A stretch of 64,000 nucleotides of DNA from NCBI RefSeq assembly GCF_030814415.1, contig NZ_JAUSVB010000003.1:372001-436000 (forward strand), read 5' to 3'. This document shows, one piece after another, positions 50,255-62,155 of the stretch; positions within the stretch are counted from its first letter, which is position 1, and every line of letters begins with the position of its first letter. The notes under the pieces were generated by a model that was not told the origin of the DNA, searched no databases, and worked only from the letters and a program-made list of their open reading frames with translations. Made by a program: the position numbers and the translations under genes. The stretch is from Cellulomonas humilata (lineage in GTDB: Bacteria > Actinomycetota > Actinomycetes > Actinomycetales > Cellulomonadaceae).

Positions 50255-53200
50255 GTGCACCTCAAGACCCTCACCCTGCGGGGGTTCAAGTCGTTCGCCT
50301 CGGCGACGACCCTGAACTTCGAGCCGGGCGTCACCTGCGTGGTCGGGCCCAACGGCTCGGGCAAGTCCAACGTCGTCGACGCCCTGGCCTGGGTGATGGG
50401 GGAGCAGGGCGCCAAGTCGCTGCGCGGCGGCAAGATGGAGGACGTCATCTTCGCGGGCACCGCCGGCCGCCCGCCGCTGGGCCGCGCCGAGGTCGCGCTG
50501 ACCATCGACAACTCCGACGGCGCCCTGCCGATCGAGTACTCCGAGGTCACCATCTCGCGGACGCTGTTCCGCAACGGCGGGTCCGAGTACGCGATCAACG
50601 GGCAGGGCTGCCGGCTCCTCGACATCCAGGACCTGCTGTCGGACTCCGGCCTGGGCCGCGAGATGCACGTCATCGTCGGGCAGGGCCAGCTCGACGCGGT
50701 GCTGCGCGCGACGCCCGAGGAGCGCCGCGGGTTCATCGAGGAGGCCGCGGGCGTCCTCAAGCACCGCAAGCGCAAGGAGAAGGCGCTCCGCAAGCTCGAG
50801 GCGATGCAGGCCAACCTCACCCGTCTCGGTGACCTGACGGGGGAGATCCGACGTCAGCTCGGCCCGCTCGGCCGGCAGGCGGAGGTCGCCCGCAAGGCCG
50901 CGGTCGTCCAGGCGGACCTGCGCGACTCCCGCGCCCGGCTGCTCGCCGACGACCTCGCGCAGCTCACCTCCACCCTCGAGCAGGAGATCGCCGACGAGAG
51001 CGCGCTGCGCGTCCGTCGCGAGGAGGTCGAGGGCGCCCTGGCCGCCACCCGCGCCCGCCTGGCCACGCTCGAGCGCGAGGCCGCCGAGGCGGCACCGGCC
51101 CTGAGTGAGGCCAGCGAGGTCTGGTACCGGCTCTCGTCCCTGCGCGAGCGCCTGCGGGGCACCGCGTCCCTGGCCGCCGACCGGGTCCGCCTGCTCGGCA
51201 GCGCCGGGCAGGAGCGCACCGGCGGCTCCGACCCCGACGACCTGGCCGCCCAGGCCGAGCGCGTCCGCTCGGCCGAGGCCGAGCTGGCCAGCGAGGTCGA
51301 GCTGTCCCGTGCCGCCCTCGAGGCGGCCGTGACCGCCCGGCAGGAGGCCGAGACCGAAGCGACGACCGCGGAGAAGGAGGTCGCCACCGCCCTGCGCGGA
51401 GCCGCCGACCGCCGCGAGGGCGTCGCCCGGCTCGCCGGTCAGGTGGCAGCCCGCCGCAGCCGGGTCGAGGCGACGCAGGCCGAGCTCGGACGTCTGCGTG
51501 AGTCCCTGGCCGCCGCCGAGCAGCGTGGCCAGGAGGCGACGACGCAGTTCGCGGTCCTCGAGTCGCAGGTCGCGGGTGTCGAGGAGGGCGAGGAGGGGCT
51601 GGACGCCGAGCACGAGGCCGCCGTCGAGGCCCTCGAGCGCGCGACCGAGCGGCTCACCGCACTGCAGGAGCAGCTGAGCGCCGCCGAGCGCGAGCGCGCC
51701 GCCCTGGAGTCCCGCGCCGAGACGCTCGAGCTCAGCCTCACGCGGAAGGACGGTGTCGGTGCGCTGCTCGCCGCGGACGGCCAGCCCGGCCTCGTCGGGT
51801 CGGTCGCGGCGCTGCTCGCCGTCGACCCGGAGAACGAGGAGGCGATCGTCGCCGCCCTGGGCGCCGTGGCCGACGCCGTGGCCGTCGACTCCGTCGACGC
51901 GGCCGTCGACGCGATCCGCTACCTGCGCACCGAGGACGCCGGCCGCGCGACGCTGCTGGTCAGCGGTTCGTCCAGCCCTTCTTCGCCCCTGACTGACCTC
52001 CCGGCCGGCGCCGCACGCGCGGTCGACCTCGTCCGCGCGCCCGAGCACGTCCGGGCGGCCGTCGAGACCCTGCTCGCCGACGTGGTCGTCGTCGACGACC
52101 TCGCGGCAGCGCGCGCGATCGTCGCCGCTCGCCCCGACCTCGTCGTCGCTACGCGCACCGGTGACGTGCTGTCCCGGCACCGCGCGTCGGGCGGGTCCGC
52201 CACGGCGCCGAGCGCCCTGCACCTGCAGTCGGCGCTCGACCAGGCCCGCTCCGGAGCGGCGAAGGCGACCGCGGACGGCGAGCGCGTCCGGTTCGAGCTC
52301 ACGGGTGCCACGCAGGCCCTGACCGACGCGCGTGACGCGCACGAGCGCACCCTCGACCGGCTCAACGAGTCCGACGCCGCGCTCGCCGCGGTGGCCGAGC
52401 AGCTGGGCCACCTCGGCTCCGCGGCCCGGGCCGCCAACGCCGAGGCCGCACGGCTGCAGCAGTCGCTGGAAGCCGCGTCGCGGACGCTGGAGGCCGACAC
52501 GGCCGAGCTCACCGAGCTCGCCGAGCGCCTCGCGGCAGCCGAGGTGGAGCCCGCCGAGAGCGAGGCCGCGATCGTCGAGGGCAGCGCCCGCCGGGACCGG
52601 CTCGCCGAGCTCGCCACCGGCGCGCGCGCCCGGGAGACCGAGGCGCGGCTGACCCTGCGCACCGGCGAGGAGCGGGCCCGGGCGCTGTCCGGCCGCGCCG
52701 AGTCCCTCGAGCGAGCCGCCCAGACCGAGCGGGTCGCGCGCGAGCGGGCCGCCGAGCGCGAGCGTGCCCGGTCGCGCCAGGCGACGGTCGCCCAGGCCGT
52801 CCGCGACGGCGCCACCCGCGCGCTGGTCGTGCTCGACGAGTCGCTGCGCCGCGCGTCGGCCGAGCGCGACGCTGCCGAGATGGCCCGCGGCGAACGGGAC
52901 CGCGACGTCGCGGCCGCCCGTGCCGAGGTCGACGTCCGCGCCGCCGAGCTGGCCCAGCTCACCGACGTCGCCCACCGTGACGAGGTCGCCCGCACGCAGC
53001 AGCGCCTGCGGATCGAGGCGCTCGAGTCGCGCGCCGTCGACGACCTGGGTCTCGACCCGGCCGTCCTGCTCGAGGAGTACGGCCCGCACCAGGACGTGCC
53101 CGTGATCCCGCTCCCGGGTGCCGAGGTCGACCCGGAGGCCCCGACCGCGGTCCCGTACGTGCGCGAGCAGCAGGAGAAGCGCCTGCGGGCAGCGGAGCGG

Positions 53201-53821
53201 GCGCTGTCGCTGCTCGGTCGCGTCAACCCGCTCGCGCTCGAGGAGTTCGCTGCCCTCGAGGAGCGCCACCAGTTCCTGGTCGAGCAGCTCGCGGACCTGA
53301 AGAAGTCCCGCGCGGACCTCCTCGAGATCGTCAAGGAGATCGACGAGCGCGTCGAGCAGGTGTTCGCCGAGGCCTACCGCGACACCGCCGCCGCGTTCGA
53401 CGTCGTGTTCCCGCGGCTGTTCCCCGGCGGCGAGGGCCGGCTCGTCCTCACCGACCCCGACAACATGCTCACCACCGGCATCGACGTCGAGGCGCGGCCG
53501 GCCGGCAAGAAGGTCAAGCGCCTGTCGCTGCTGTCGGGTGGCGAGCGGTCGCTGACCGCGGTGGCCCTGCTGGTGGCCATCTTCAAGGCGCGGCCCAGCC
53601 CGTTCTACGTGATGGACGAGGTCGAGGCAGCCCTCGACGACGCCAACCTCGGCCGGCTGCTCGAGATCTTCCGCGAGCTGCAGGAGGACTCCCAGCTCAT
53701 CGTCGTCACCCACCAGAAGCGCACCATGGAGATCGCCGACGCCCTCTACGGCGTGACGATGCGCGGCGACGGCGTCACCACGGTCATCAGCCAGCGCATG
53801 CGCGAGGACGTCGCCGTCTGA
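50255..53821 (+). CDS. smc: Chromosome segregation protein SMC
   Basis: A 1188-residue SMC ATPase for chromosome condensation. Walker A VVGPNGSGKSNVVDALAWV, long coiled coil (~170-500), a hinge at ~505-620 (KDGVGALLAADGQPGLVGSV), returning coiled coil, then signature LSGGERSLTAVALLVAIF and Walker B FYVMDEVEAALDD. The GTG start at 50255 (HLKTLTLRGFKSFA follows) is 6 nt after TACGCT (50243-50248), again leaderless-like; upstream in-frame ATG at 50210 would add a non-conserved extension. Confidence 0.96.
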   Translation: MHLKTLTLRGFKSFASATTLNFEPGVTCVVGPNGSGKSNVVDALAWVMGEQGAKSLRGGKMEDVIFAGTAGRPPLGRAEVALTIDNSDGALPIEYSEVTISRTLFRNGGSEYAINGQGCRLLDIQDLLSDSGLGREMHVIVGQGQLDAVLRATPEERRGFIEEAAGVLKHRKRKEKALRKLEAMQANLTRLGDLTGEIRRQLGPLGRQAEVARKAAVVQADLRDSRARLLADDLAQLTSTLEQEIADESALRVRREEVEGALAATRARLATLEREAAEAAPALSEASEVWYRLSSLRERLRGTASLAADRVRLLGSAGQERTGGSDPDDLAAQAERVRSAEAELASEVELSRAALEAAVTARQEAETEATTAEKEVATALRGAADRREGVARLAGQVAARRSRVEATQAELGRLRESLAAAEQRGQEATTQFAVLESQVAGVEEGEEGLDAEHEAAVEALERATERLTALQEQLSAAERERAALESRAETLELSLTRKDGVGALLAADGQPGLVGSVAALLAVDPENEEAIVAALGAVADAVAVDSVDAAVDAIRYLRTEDAGRATLLVSGSSSPSSPLTDLPAGAARAVDLVRAPEHVRAAVETLLADVVVVDDLAAARAIVAARPDLVVATRTGDVLSRHRASGGSATAPSALHLQSALDQARSGAAKATADGERVRFELTGATQALTDARDAHERTLDRLNESDAALAAVAEQLGHLGSAARAANAEAARLQQSLEAASRTLEADTAELTELAERLAAAEVEPAESEAAIVEGSARRDRLAELATGARARETEARLTLRTGEERARALSGRAESLERAAQTERVARERAAERERARSRQATVAQAVRDGATRALVVLDESLRRASAERDAAEMARGERDRDVAAARAEVDVRAAELAQLTDVAHRDEVARTQQRLRIEALESRAVDDLGLDPAVLLEEYGPHQDVPVIPLPGAEVDPEAPTAVPYVREQQEKRLRAAERALSLLGRVNPLALEEFAALEERHQFLVEQLADLKKSRADLLEIVKEIDERVEQVFAEAYRDTAAAFDVVFPRLFPGGEGRLVLTDPDNMLTTGIDVEARPAGKKVKRLSLLSGGERSLTAVALLVAIFKARPSPFYVMDEVEAALDDANLGRLLEIFRELQEDSQLIVVTHQKRTMEIADALYGVTMRGDGVTTVISQRMREDVAV

Positions 53822-53921
53822 CCTGGCCGTCCCGGGGTGCGCCTGTGGAGATTGTGTGCCGTTTACCGCTCCCTGTGCGTCGAGCGACGACTGACCGCCG
53901 ACGGGCACGGACACTGGTGCC

Positions 53922-54251
53922 ATGGCTGTCCTCGTCGCGATCCTCCTTGCCGTCCTCGTCGCCGCAGCCGTCCTGGTCGCCGCCAGCGTGTTCTCGTCAG
54001 CGAAGGACAAGTGGGAGTCGCCGCTCGCCACGTTCCGCAGCGGGTGGGCGGGCCGCAAGAACCCCGATGCCGACCAGCGGGCCGCGGCTGCGTGGGCCGC
54101 CGTCGAGCCCATCGACCTCTCGCTCGCCCAGTTCCTGCGGGAGACCGTCGACGAGGGCGAGGCGTACCTCCAGGTGGACGACCTGGCAGCCACCCTCCAG
54201 CGCGCCAAGGACAAGGCCACCGGCGTCCTGCCCGGGCATCGCGACCGCTGA
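53922..54251 (+). CDS. Small hypothetical membrane-anchored protein
   Basis: A 109-residue protein: one N-terminal helix (residues 2-22, all Ala/Val/Leu) followed by a soluble, charged domain (KDKWESPLATFRSGW; LAQFLRETVDEGEAYLQVDDLAATL). Between smc and ftsY in the same direction, about 100 bp after smc. I do not recognise the family. No clear Shine-Dalgarno. Confidence 0.6.
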   Translation: MAVLVAILLAVLVAAAVLVAASVFSSAKDKWESPLATFRSGWAGRKNPDADQRAAAAWAAVEPIDLSLAQFLRETVDEGEAYLQVDDLAATLQRAKDKATGVLPGHRDR

Positions 54252-54334
54252 CGGCTCGATTCCCTGACGCGCTCGACCTCCCGCGCTGACGCGCCCATTC
54301 GCGTCGTGAGCCCGCCGCCAGACAGACTGTCCCG

Positions 54335-55516
54335 GTGACCAACGAGACGCTCGAGATCCTCCTGGCGGCCGGCATCCCGCTGGCCATCGTCGTCGCCGTG
54401 ACGACGCTGCTCGTCCGGCGGCGCCGCGGTCCGGACACGGACGAGGCCCCCACCGCCCTCGACGAGCCGGTCGTCGTGCCCGCACCGGAGGTCGAGCAGA
54501 CCGTCGAGGCGCCCGCGCCCCCGGTGGAGGTGCTCCCCGAGGAGGCCGAGGCCCCGTCCGTCCTCGAGGTGCCCGCGCCGGTCGCCGGTCGGCTCGCCCG
54601 GTTGCGCGACCGGCTCTCCAAGTCCGGCTCGCCGCTCGGTGCGCGGCTGCTCGCGGTGCTGTCCAAGGACCACCTCACCGAGGACGACTGGGACGAGCTG
54701 GAGGAGACGCTCCTGCTCGCCGACGTCGGCGCCGGCCCGACCGGCGAGCTCATCGACGCGCTGCGCACCCGCGTCCGCGTCGAGGGCCTCAAGGACCCGG
54801 CCCAGGTCCGCGCGCTCCTGCGCGAGCAGCTGATCGCGCTCGTCGACCCGACGCTGGACCGCAGCCTGCACACCGCGCCCGGTGCCGCGGCGGACGGCTC
54901 TCGCCTCCCCGCGGTCGTGCTCGTCGTCGGCGTCAACGGGACCGGGAAGACGACAACGGTCGGCAAGCTCGCGCGCGTGCTCGTCGCCGACGGCCGGACC
55001 GTCGTGCTCGGTGCCGCGGACACGTTCCGCGCCGCCGCCGCCGACCAGCTCCAGACCTGGGGCTCGCGCGTCGGCGTGCACACCGTCCGCTCGGACCGCG
55101 ACGGCGCCGACCCGGCCGCAGTCGCGTTCGACGCGGTCCGCACGGGCCGCGCCGAGGGGATCGACGTGGTGCTCGTCGACACCGCCGGACGCCTGCAGAA
55201 CAAGGCCGGCCTGATGGACGAGCTGGGCAAGATCACGCGGGTCATCACGCGCGAGGCGCCCCTGTCCGAGGTGCTGCTGGTCCTCGACGCGACCACGGGC
55301 CAGAACGGTCTGAACCAGGCGCGTGTGTTCAGCGAGGTGGCCGGCGTCACCGGCATCGTGCTGACCAAGCTCGACGGCACCGCCAAGGGCGGGATCGTGG
55401 TCGCCGTGCAGCGCGAGCTGGGCGTCCCGGTCAAGCTGGTCGGCCTCGGCGAGGGCCCGGACGACCTGGCGCCGTTCGACCCGGAGGCCTTCGTCGACGC
55501 CCTTCTGGAGGGGTGA
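54335..55516 (+). CDS. ftsY: Signal recognition particle receptor FtsY
   Basis: A 393-residue SRP receptor. An N-terminal membrane helix (residues ~7-25), an acidic/Pro-rich linker to ~85, then the NG GTPase domain: G1 GVNGTGKTTTVGKLAR, DTFRAAAADQLQTW, G3 DTAGRLQNK and G4 TKLDGTAKGG. It docks ribosome-SRP complexes at the membrane; its partner Ffh is encoded at 59279. GTG start. Confidence 0.96.
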   Translation: MTNETLEILLAAGIPLAIVVAVTTLLVRRRRGPDTDEAPTALDEPVVVPAPEVEQTVEAPAPPVEVLPEEAEAPSVLEVPAPVAGRLARLRDRLSKSGSPLGARLLAVLSKDHLTEDDWDELEETLLLADVGAGPTGELIDALRTRVRVEGLKDPAQVRALLREQLIALVDPTLDRSLHTAPGAAADGSRLPAVVLVVGVNGTGKTTTVGKLARVLVADGRTVVLGAADTFRAAAADQLQTWGSRVGVHTVRSDRDGADPAAVAFDAVRTGRAEGIDVVLVDTAGRLQNKAGLMDELGKITRVITREAPLSEVLLVLDATTGQNGLNQARVFSEVAGVTGIVLTKLDGTAKGGIVVAVQRELGVPVKLVGLGEGPDDLAPFDPEAFVDALLEG

Positions 55517-55786
55517 GCCGGAGCGCAGCGGAGGGTGTGGGTCGCGCCAGCGATGGCAGGCCCGACGCGCCAGCGGCACGCGCTCGTAGCGGAGCGCAGG
55601 CCCGCCCCGACCGTGGGAACCAGGGCTGATCGACCTGGACGTCCGCTCACCACGAAACCGAACGTTTACGTGCGGGTGAGGCTTGTCACACCGACGTAAC
55701 GTGCTTCGCCCCTGACGGAAACGCCGTTCGTCGACTGTGATCCCCGGACCAGCCACCCCCGGCTGGCGAGTGGAGAGGCGATCTCG
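55517..55786 (+). promoter_or_regulatory. amtB control region with GlnR-box candidate
   Basis: A 270-bp gap. The first half (to ~55630) is GC-rich, with a short repeated AGCGGAG/GCGCAG element. The second half is more AT-rich and carries a GlnR-box candidate at 55685-55722: GTCAC-N6-GTAAC-N6-cgccc-N6-GAAAC, three of four half sites in the exact 6-bp register of the Streptomyces consensus gTnAC-n6-GaAAC-n6-GtnAC-n6-GaAAC. An extra GTTTAC is at ~55664. GlnR would activate amtB under nitrogen limitation. Confidence 0.6.
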
Positions 55787-57435
<1,649 letters not shown>

Positions 57436-57457
57436 TCAGGACGGTCACCAGACACAC

Positions 57458-59254
57458 ATGACACAGGAACGGCCGCCCGCGGGGGGCGCGGCCGCGAACG
57501 GGTCGCCCGAGGTCCCGCACCCCGCGATCGGGGTGCGGGACCTCCGCTCTGAGCGGCTCGAGCTCGCCGCCGGCCTGACCGGGCCCGGCTCCGACGGCAT
57601 CGCCCGGCGGGCTGCGATCGTCGAGCTCGTCGTGGGTCGGCTCCGCGAGCAGTGGGAGCTCGCGACCGACGGTGAGGACGTCTCGGGCATCGCGCTCGGG
57701 GCCGTCGGCAGCGTCGGGCGCGGCGACGCGAGCCCGGTCAGCGACCTCGACCTGCTGCTCGTGCACGAGGGCCGCGGCCACTCGACCGAGGCGCTCTCGG
57801 CGCTCGCGCAGAAGCTCTGGTACCCCATCTGGGACGCGGGCCTCGACCTGGACCACTCGGTCCGCTCGCTCGCGCAGTGCCGTCAGGTCGCGTCGAAGGA
57901 CCTCCCGGCAGCCGTCGGGCTCCTCGACCTGCAGCCGGTCTCGGGCGACGCCGTCGTCATCGCCCGCGCCAAGTCCGCGCTGCTGGAGGACTGGCGGTCG
58001 GCCGCGCGCCGTCGCCTGCCGGAGCTCCTGGCCTCCACGCGTCAGCGCGCCGAGCGCCACGGTGAGCTGGCCTACCTCATCGAGCCGGAGCTCAAGGAGT
58101 CGCGCGGCGGCATCCGCGACGCGGTCGTGCTCAGCGCTCTCGCCGCCACCTGGCTCACCGACCGCCCGCACGGCGCGGTCGACATGGCCTACGCCCACCT
58201 CCTCGACGTGCGCGACACGGTCCAGGTGGTGACGCGCCGGCACACCAACCGGCTGCTGCTCGCCGACCAGGACGAGGTCGCGGCACTCGTCGGCTTCGAC
58301 GACCGTGACGACCTGCTGGCGAGCATCGCCGAGGCCGCGCGCGTCATCTCCTACGCGCTCGACACCACCGTGCGCAACGCGCGGCAGGCCCTGCAGCGAC
58401 CGGCCCGCACGACCATGCTCGTGCGCGGCCGGCGCACGGCCCCGCGGCTGCGGACGATCGCCGAGGACCTGGTCGAGCACGACGGCGAGATCGTGCTCGC
58501 CGTCGAGGCGCGACCGGCCGAGGACCCGCTGCTGTCGCTGCGGGCGGCGGCCACGGCCGCCCGGACGGGGCTGAGCCTCTCGCCCGTCACCGTCGCGAGC
58601 CTGACGGCCACCCCGCCGCTGCCGACTCCCTGGCCCAAGGCCGCGCGCGGCTACCTGCTGCAACTCCTGGGCTCCGGCCCGGCGCAGGTGCCCATCTGGG
58701 AGGCCCTCGACCTGGCGGGCGTCGTGACCACGTGGATCCCCGAGTGGGCGGGCGTGCGCAACCGGCCGCAGCGGTCGGCGATCCACCGGCACACCGTCGA
58801 CCGTCACCTGGTGGAGACCGTCGCGCGTGCCGGACGCGACAAGCGGGTCGTCGAGCACGGCGACACGCTCCTGCTCGCGGCGCTGCTGCACGACATCGGC
58901 AAGCGGGCGGGCGCCGGCGACCACTCGACCGAGGGGGCCCGGCTGGCGGGTCCGATCGTCCTGCGGATGGGGTTCGACGAGCAGGTGGCGGCCGATGTCG
59001 TGCGCCTCGTGCGGGAGCACCTGACGCTGGCCGAGCTGGCCACGACGGCAGACCACGACGATCCCGCGACGCTGACCCGGCTGCTCGACGCCGTCGACCA
59101 CCGCCCGGACCTGCTCTCGCTGCTGCGTGCCCTGACCGAGGCGGACGCCGGCGCGGCCGGCCCGCAGGCGTGGAGCACGTGGCGCGCCACCCTCGTCGAC
59201 GACCTGACGGCACGGGCCACCCGGGAGCTGGCAGGTACCCTAGGACGTCCGTGA
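57458..59254 (+). CDS. glnD: PII nucleotidylyltransferase/removing enzyme lacking ACT domains
   Basis: A 598-residue GlnD. Nucleotidyltransferase motif [20 protein letters not shown] (residues ~80-100), the GlnD UTase domain ([17 protein letters not shown]), and an HD domain ([20 protein letters not shown]) for removal. The protein ends at [15 protein letters not shown], the point after which other GlnD proteins (about 690-890 aa) continue into two ACT domains that bind glutamine; ffh begins 25 bp later, so there is no room for them. Completes the amtB-glnK-glnD operon. Confidence 0.92.
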   Translation: MTQERPPAGGAAANGSPEVPHPAIGVRDLRSERLELAAGLTGPGSDGIARRAAIVELVVGRLREQWELATDGEDVSGIALGAVGSVGRGDASPVSDLDLLLVHEGRGHSTEALSALAQKLWYPIWDAGLDLDHSVRSLAQCRQVASKDLPAAVGLLDLQPVSGDAVVIARAKSALLEDWRSAARRRLPELLASTRQRAERHGELAYLIEPELKESRGGIRDAVVLSALAATWLTDRPHGAVDMAYAHLLDVRDTVQVVTRRHTNRLLLADQDEVAALVGFDDRDDLLASIAEAARVISYALDTTVRNARQALQRPARTTMLVRGRRTAPRLRTIAEDLVEHDGEIVLAVEARPAEDPLLSLRAAATAARTGLSLSPVTVASLTATPPLPTPWPKAARGYLLQLLGSGPAQVPIWEALDLAGVVTTWIPEWAGVRNRPQRSAIHRHTVDRHLVETVARAGRDKRVVEHGDTLLLAALLHDIGKRAGAGDHSTEGARLAGPIVLRMGFDEQVAADVVRLVREHLTLAELATTADHDDPATLTRLLDAVDHRPDLLSLLRALTEADAGAAGPQAWSTWRATLVDDLTARATRELAGTLGRP

Positions 59255-59278
59255 AACCCGAAGCGTGAGGACCCGCAG

Positions 59279-60871
59279 GTGTTCGCCACCCTGTCCGACC
59301 GACTGACGTCGACCTTCAAGAACCTGCGCACCAAGGGGCGGCTGTCCGAGGCGGACATCGACGCCACCGTGCGCGAGATCCGCCGGGCCCTGCTCGACGC
59401 CGACGTCGCCGTCCCGGTCGTGCGCTCGTTCACCGGTGCCGTCCGCGAGCGCGCGCTGTCCGCCGAGGTGTCCGGAGCGCTGAACCCGGCGCAGCAGGTC
59501 GTCAAGATCGTCAACGAGGAGCTCGTCGCCATCCTCGGTGGCCAGACGCGCACGCTGAACCTCGCCAAGAACCCGCCGACGGTGATCCTGCTCGCGGGTC
59601 TGCAGGGTGCGGGCAAGACGACACTCGCCGGCAAGCTCGCGCTGCACCTGAAGGGTCAGGGCCACACGCCGTTGCTCGTCGCGGCGGACCTCCAGCGGCC
59701 GAACGCCGTCACGCAGCTCCAGGTGGTGGGGGAGCGCGCGGGCGTGCCCGTGTTCGCCCCGCACCCCGGCAACCAAGGCAGCGAGGACCTCCTGCCGTTC
59801 GGCGCGGACCCCGTCGCGGTCGCGCGCGAGGGTCTGGCGACGGCCAAGACGAAGCTGCACGACGTCCTCATCGTCGACACCGCCGGCCGTCTCGGTGTCG
59901 ACGCCGAGCTCATGCAGCAGGCCTCCGACATCCGCGACGCACTCGACCCGGACGAGATCCTCTTCGTGATCGACGCGATGATCGGCCAGGACGCGGTCAC
60001 CACCGCGCAGGCGTTCGCGGACGGTGTCGGGTTCACCGGCGTGGTGCTGTCCAAGCTCGACGGTGACGCCCGCGGTGGCGCGGCGCTGTCGGTCGCCAGC
60101 GTGACCGGCAAGCCGATCATGTACGCGTCCACCGGTGAGAAGCTCACCGAGTTCGAGGTGTTCCACCCCGACCGCATGGCGTCGCGGATCCTCGACATGG
60201 GCGACATCCTCACGCTCATCGAGCAGGCCGAGAAGGCGTTCGACGCCGGCCAGGCCGAGGAGATGGTGGACAAGCTGGCGTCCGGGAAGGACCTCACGCT
60301 CGAGGACTTCCTGACGCAGATGCAGCAGCTGCGCAACGCCGGACCGCTGAAGAAGATGATGGGAATGCTGCCCGGCATGGGGCAGATGCGGGAGGCGCTC
60401 GACAACTTCGACGAGCGCGAGGTGGACCGCATCGAGGCGATCATCCGCTCGATGACGCCCGCGGAGCGCCGCACGCCGAAGATCATCAACGGCTCGCGCC
60501 GCTCGCGCATCGCCGCGGGATCGGGCACCAAGCCCAGCGACGTCAACCAGCTCCTGGAGCGTTTCGACGGCGCGCAGAAGATGATGCGCCAGATGGCCAA
60601 GGGCGGCGGCGTGCCCGGCATGCCTCCCGGCATGGGGAACCTGCCCGGCATGGGTGGCAAGAAGTCGCGCGGCCGCTCTGCGGCGCCGGTGCGCAAGGTC
60701 AAGGGCAAGTCGGGCAACCCGGCGAAGCGCGCCGAGCAGGAACGCGGCATCACGAGCAAGCCGGCCGCACCGCAGGGCTCGGCGTTCGGGATCGCGCCCA
60801 AGGCTGAGCCTGCTGCGCCCACGGAGATCGAGCTCCCCGCCGGTCTGGACCGCTTCCTCGGCGGACGCTGA
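59279..60871 (+). CDS. ffh: Signal recognition particle protein Ffh
   Basis: A 530-residue SRP GTPase. NG domain: LAGLQGAGKTTLAGKLA (G1), AADLQRPNAV, DTAGRLGVDAEL, KLDGDARGGAALS. Methionine-rich M domain from ~residue 330 (KKMMGMLPGMGQM; MMRQMAKGGGVPGMPPGM). Binds signal sequences with 4.5S RNA and docks to FtsY. GTG start, GAGGACCC 4 nt upstream. Confidence 0.96.
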   Translation: MFATLSDRLTSTFKNLRTKGRLSEADIDATVREIRRALLDADVAVPVVRSFTGAVRERALSAEVSGALNPAQQVVKIVNEELVAILGGQTRTLNLAKNPPTVILLAGLQGAGKTTLAGKLALHLKGQGHTPLLVAADLQRPNAVTQLQVVGERAGVPVFAPHPGNQGSEDLLPFGADPVAVAREGLATAKTKLHDVLIVDTAGRLGVDAELMQQASDIRDALDPDEILFVIDAMIGQDAVTTAQAFADGVGFTGVVLSKLDGDARGGAALSVASVTGKPIMYASTGEKLTEFEVFHPDRMASRILDMGDILTLIEQAEKAFDAGQAEEMVDKLASGKDLTLEDFLTQMQQLRNAGPLKKMMGMLPGMGQMREALDNFDEREVDRIEAIIRSMTPAERRTPKIINGSRRSRIAAGSGTKPSDVNQLLERFDGAQKMMRQMAKGGGVPGMPPGMGNLPGMGGKKSRGRSAAPVRKVKGKSGNPAKRAEQERGITSKPAAPQGSAFGIAPKAEPAAPTEIELPAGLDRFLGGR

Positions 60872-60877
60872 GCCCTC

Positions 60878-61981
60878 GTGGTCCTGCACCTGCGCGGCAC
60901 GATCGTCCTGGACGACGAGCGTGAGGTCGGCGAGGCGTGGGTCGTCGGCGGCCGGATCACGTTCGAGCGCCCGTCGTCCGCGCGGGACGCGCAGGACACG
61001 GTGCTCGAGGGCTGGGTCCTGCCCGGGCTGGTCGACGTGCACTGCCACATCGGCCTGGCGTCGGACGGCCCCGTGGACGACGGCACGGCCGAGAAGCAGG
61101 CCCTCGCGGACCGCGACTCGGGGGTGCTGCTCGTCCGGGACGCCGGATCACCGGCGGACACCGGGTGGGTGCACGACCGCGACGACCTGCCGCGCCTGAT
61201 CCGCGCCGGACAGCACCTCGCCCGTCCCAAGCGGTACCTGCGGCACTACGGGCGCGAGCTCGAGTCCGTCGACCAGCTTCCTGCGGCAGTCCGCGAGGAG
61301 GCGGCCCGAGGTGACGGCTGGGTCAAGCTCGTCGCGGACTGGATCGACCGCGACCTGGGTGACGAGGGTGACCTGCGCCCGCTGTGGCCCGCGGACGTCC
61401 TGGCCGCCGCCGTGGCCGAGGCGCACGCGGCGGGCGCCCGGGTCACCGCCCACACCTTCGCGACGGAGTCTCTCGACGCGCTCCTCGACGCCGGCATCGA
61501 CTGCCTCGAGCACGCCACGGGTGCGACACCCGACCACATCGACCGGATCGCCGCCGCCGGGATCCCGGTCACCGCGACGCTGCTCCAGATCGGGCAGTTC
61601 GAGGCCATCGCCGCTCAGGGTTCGCGCTATCCGGTGTTCGCCGCACGGATGCGCGCGCTGCACGCCCACCGCTACGCACTCGTCCGGGAGTTGCACGAGG
61701 CCGGCGTGCCGGTGCTCGTCGGCACGGACGCCGGCGGAACCATCGCCCACGGCAAGATCGCCGACGAGGCCGCGGAGCTGGTCCGCGCCGGCATCCCCGC
61801 CCTCGACGTGGTGGCCGCGGCCAGCTGGCGCACCCGTGCGTGGCTCGGCGCCGAGGGCCTCGACGAGGGTGCGTCGGCGGACCTGGTCGTCTTCGGAGCG
61901 GACCCGCGGCAGGACATCGAGGCGCTCGCCGCTCCGCGTGCCGTGGTGCTGCGAGGAGAGGTCGTCGCCGGGCGTCGGTGA
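60878..61981 (+). CDS. Metal-dependent amidohydrolase family protein
   Basis: A 367-residue amidohydrolase-superfamily protein. Metal ligands HxH in VDVHCHIGLAS, Lys in GWVKLVADW, His in RVTAHTFATE and LEHATGA, Asp in LVGTDAGGT; the C-terminal beta domain has ADLVVFGADPRQD. This resembles imidazolonepropionase/prolidase-like hydrolases but the substrate is unknown. It follows ffh by 6 bp; I recall an amidohydrolase at this spot in related genomes. Confidence 0.85.
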   Translation: MVLHLRGTIVLDDEREVGEAWVVGGRITFERPSSARDAQDTVLEGWVLPGLVDVHCHIGLASDGPVDDGTAEKQALADRDSGVLLVRDAGSPADTGWVHDRDDLPRLIRAGQHLARPKRYLRHYGRELESVDQLPAAVREEAARGDGWVKLVADWIDRDLGDEGDLRPLWPADVLAAAVAEAHAAGARVTAHTFATESLDALLDAGIDCLEHATGATPDHIDRIAAAGIPVTATLLQIGQFEAIAAQGSRYPVFAARMRALHAHRYALVRELHEAGVPVLVGTDAGGTIAHGKIADEAAELVRAGIPALDVVAAASWRTRAWLGAEGLDEGASADLVVFGADPRQDIEALAAPRAVVLRGEVVAGRR

Positions 61982-61995
61982 CGTGTGCGACATGG

Positions 61996-62025
61996 TTGGG
62001 ACCGACCGTGCACATCTGGCACAAT
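61996..62025 (+). promoter_or_regulatory. Promoter candidate for rpsP operon
   Basis: TTGGGA (61996-62001), 18 bp, CACAAT (62020-62025), about 130 bp before the rpsP start in the 174-bp gap after the amidohydrolase gene. The remaining leader shows no recognised element. Confidence 0.45.
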
Positions 62026-62155
62026 GGTCGGCTGTACCCGGCGTCCGCAGCCCCTCTACCTGCGTTCGTCGTGTCCCCGACCTTCCCGGCGCGCCCACCC
62101 CACGGGCAATGCGCGGAGAGGTCACCCACAGCAGACATCAGGAGAAGACCACACC

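Noticed and set aside
55517-55630. Repeated AGCGGAG/GCGCAG elements after ftsY as a repeat family or integration scar.
   Set aside because: Only two short, imperfect copies; expected by chance in such GC-rich intergenic sequence.
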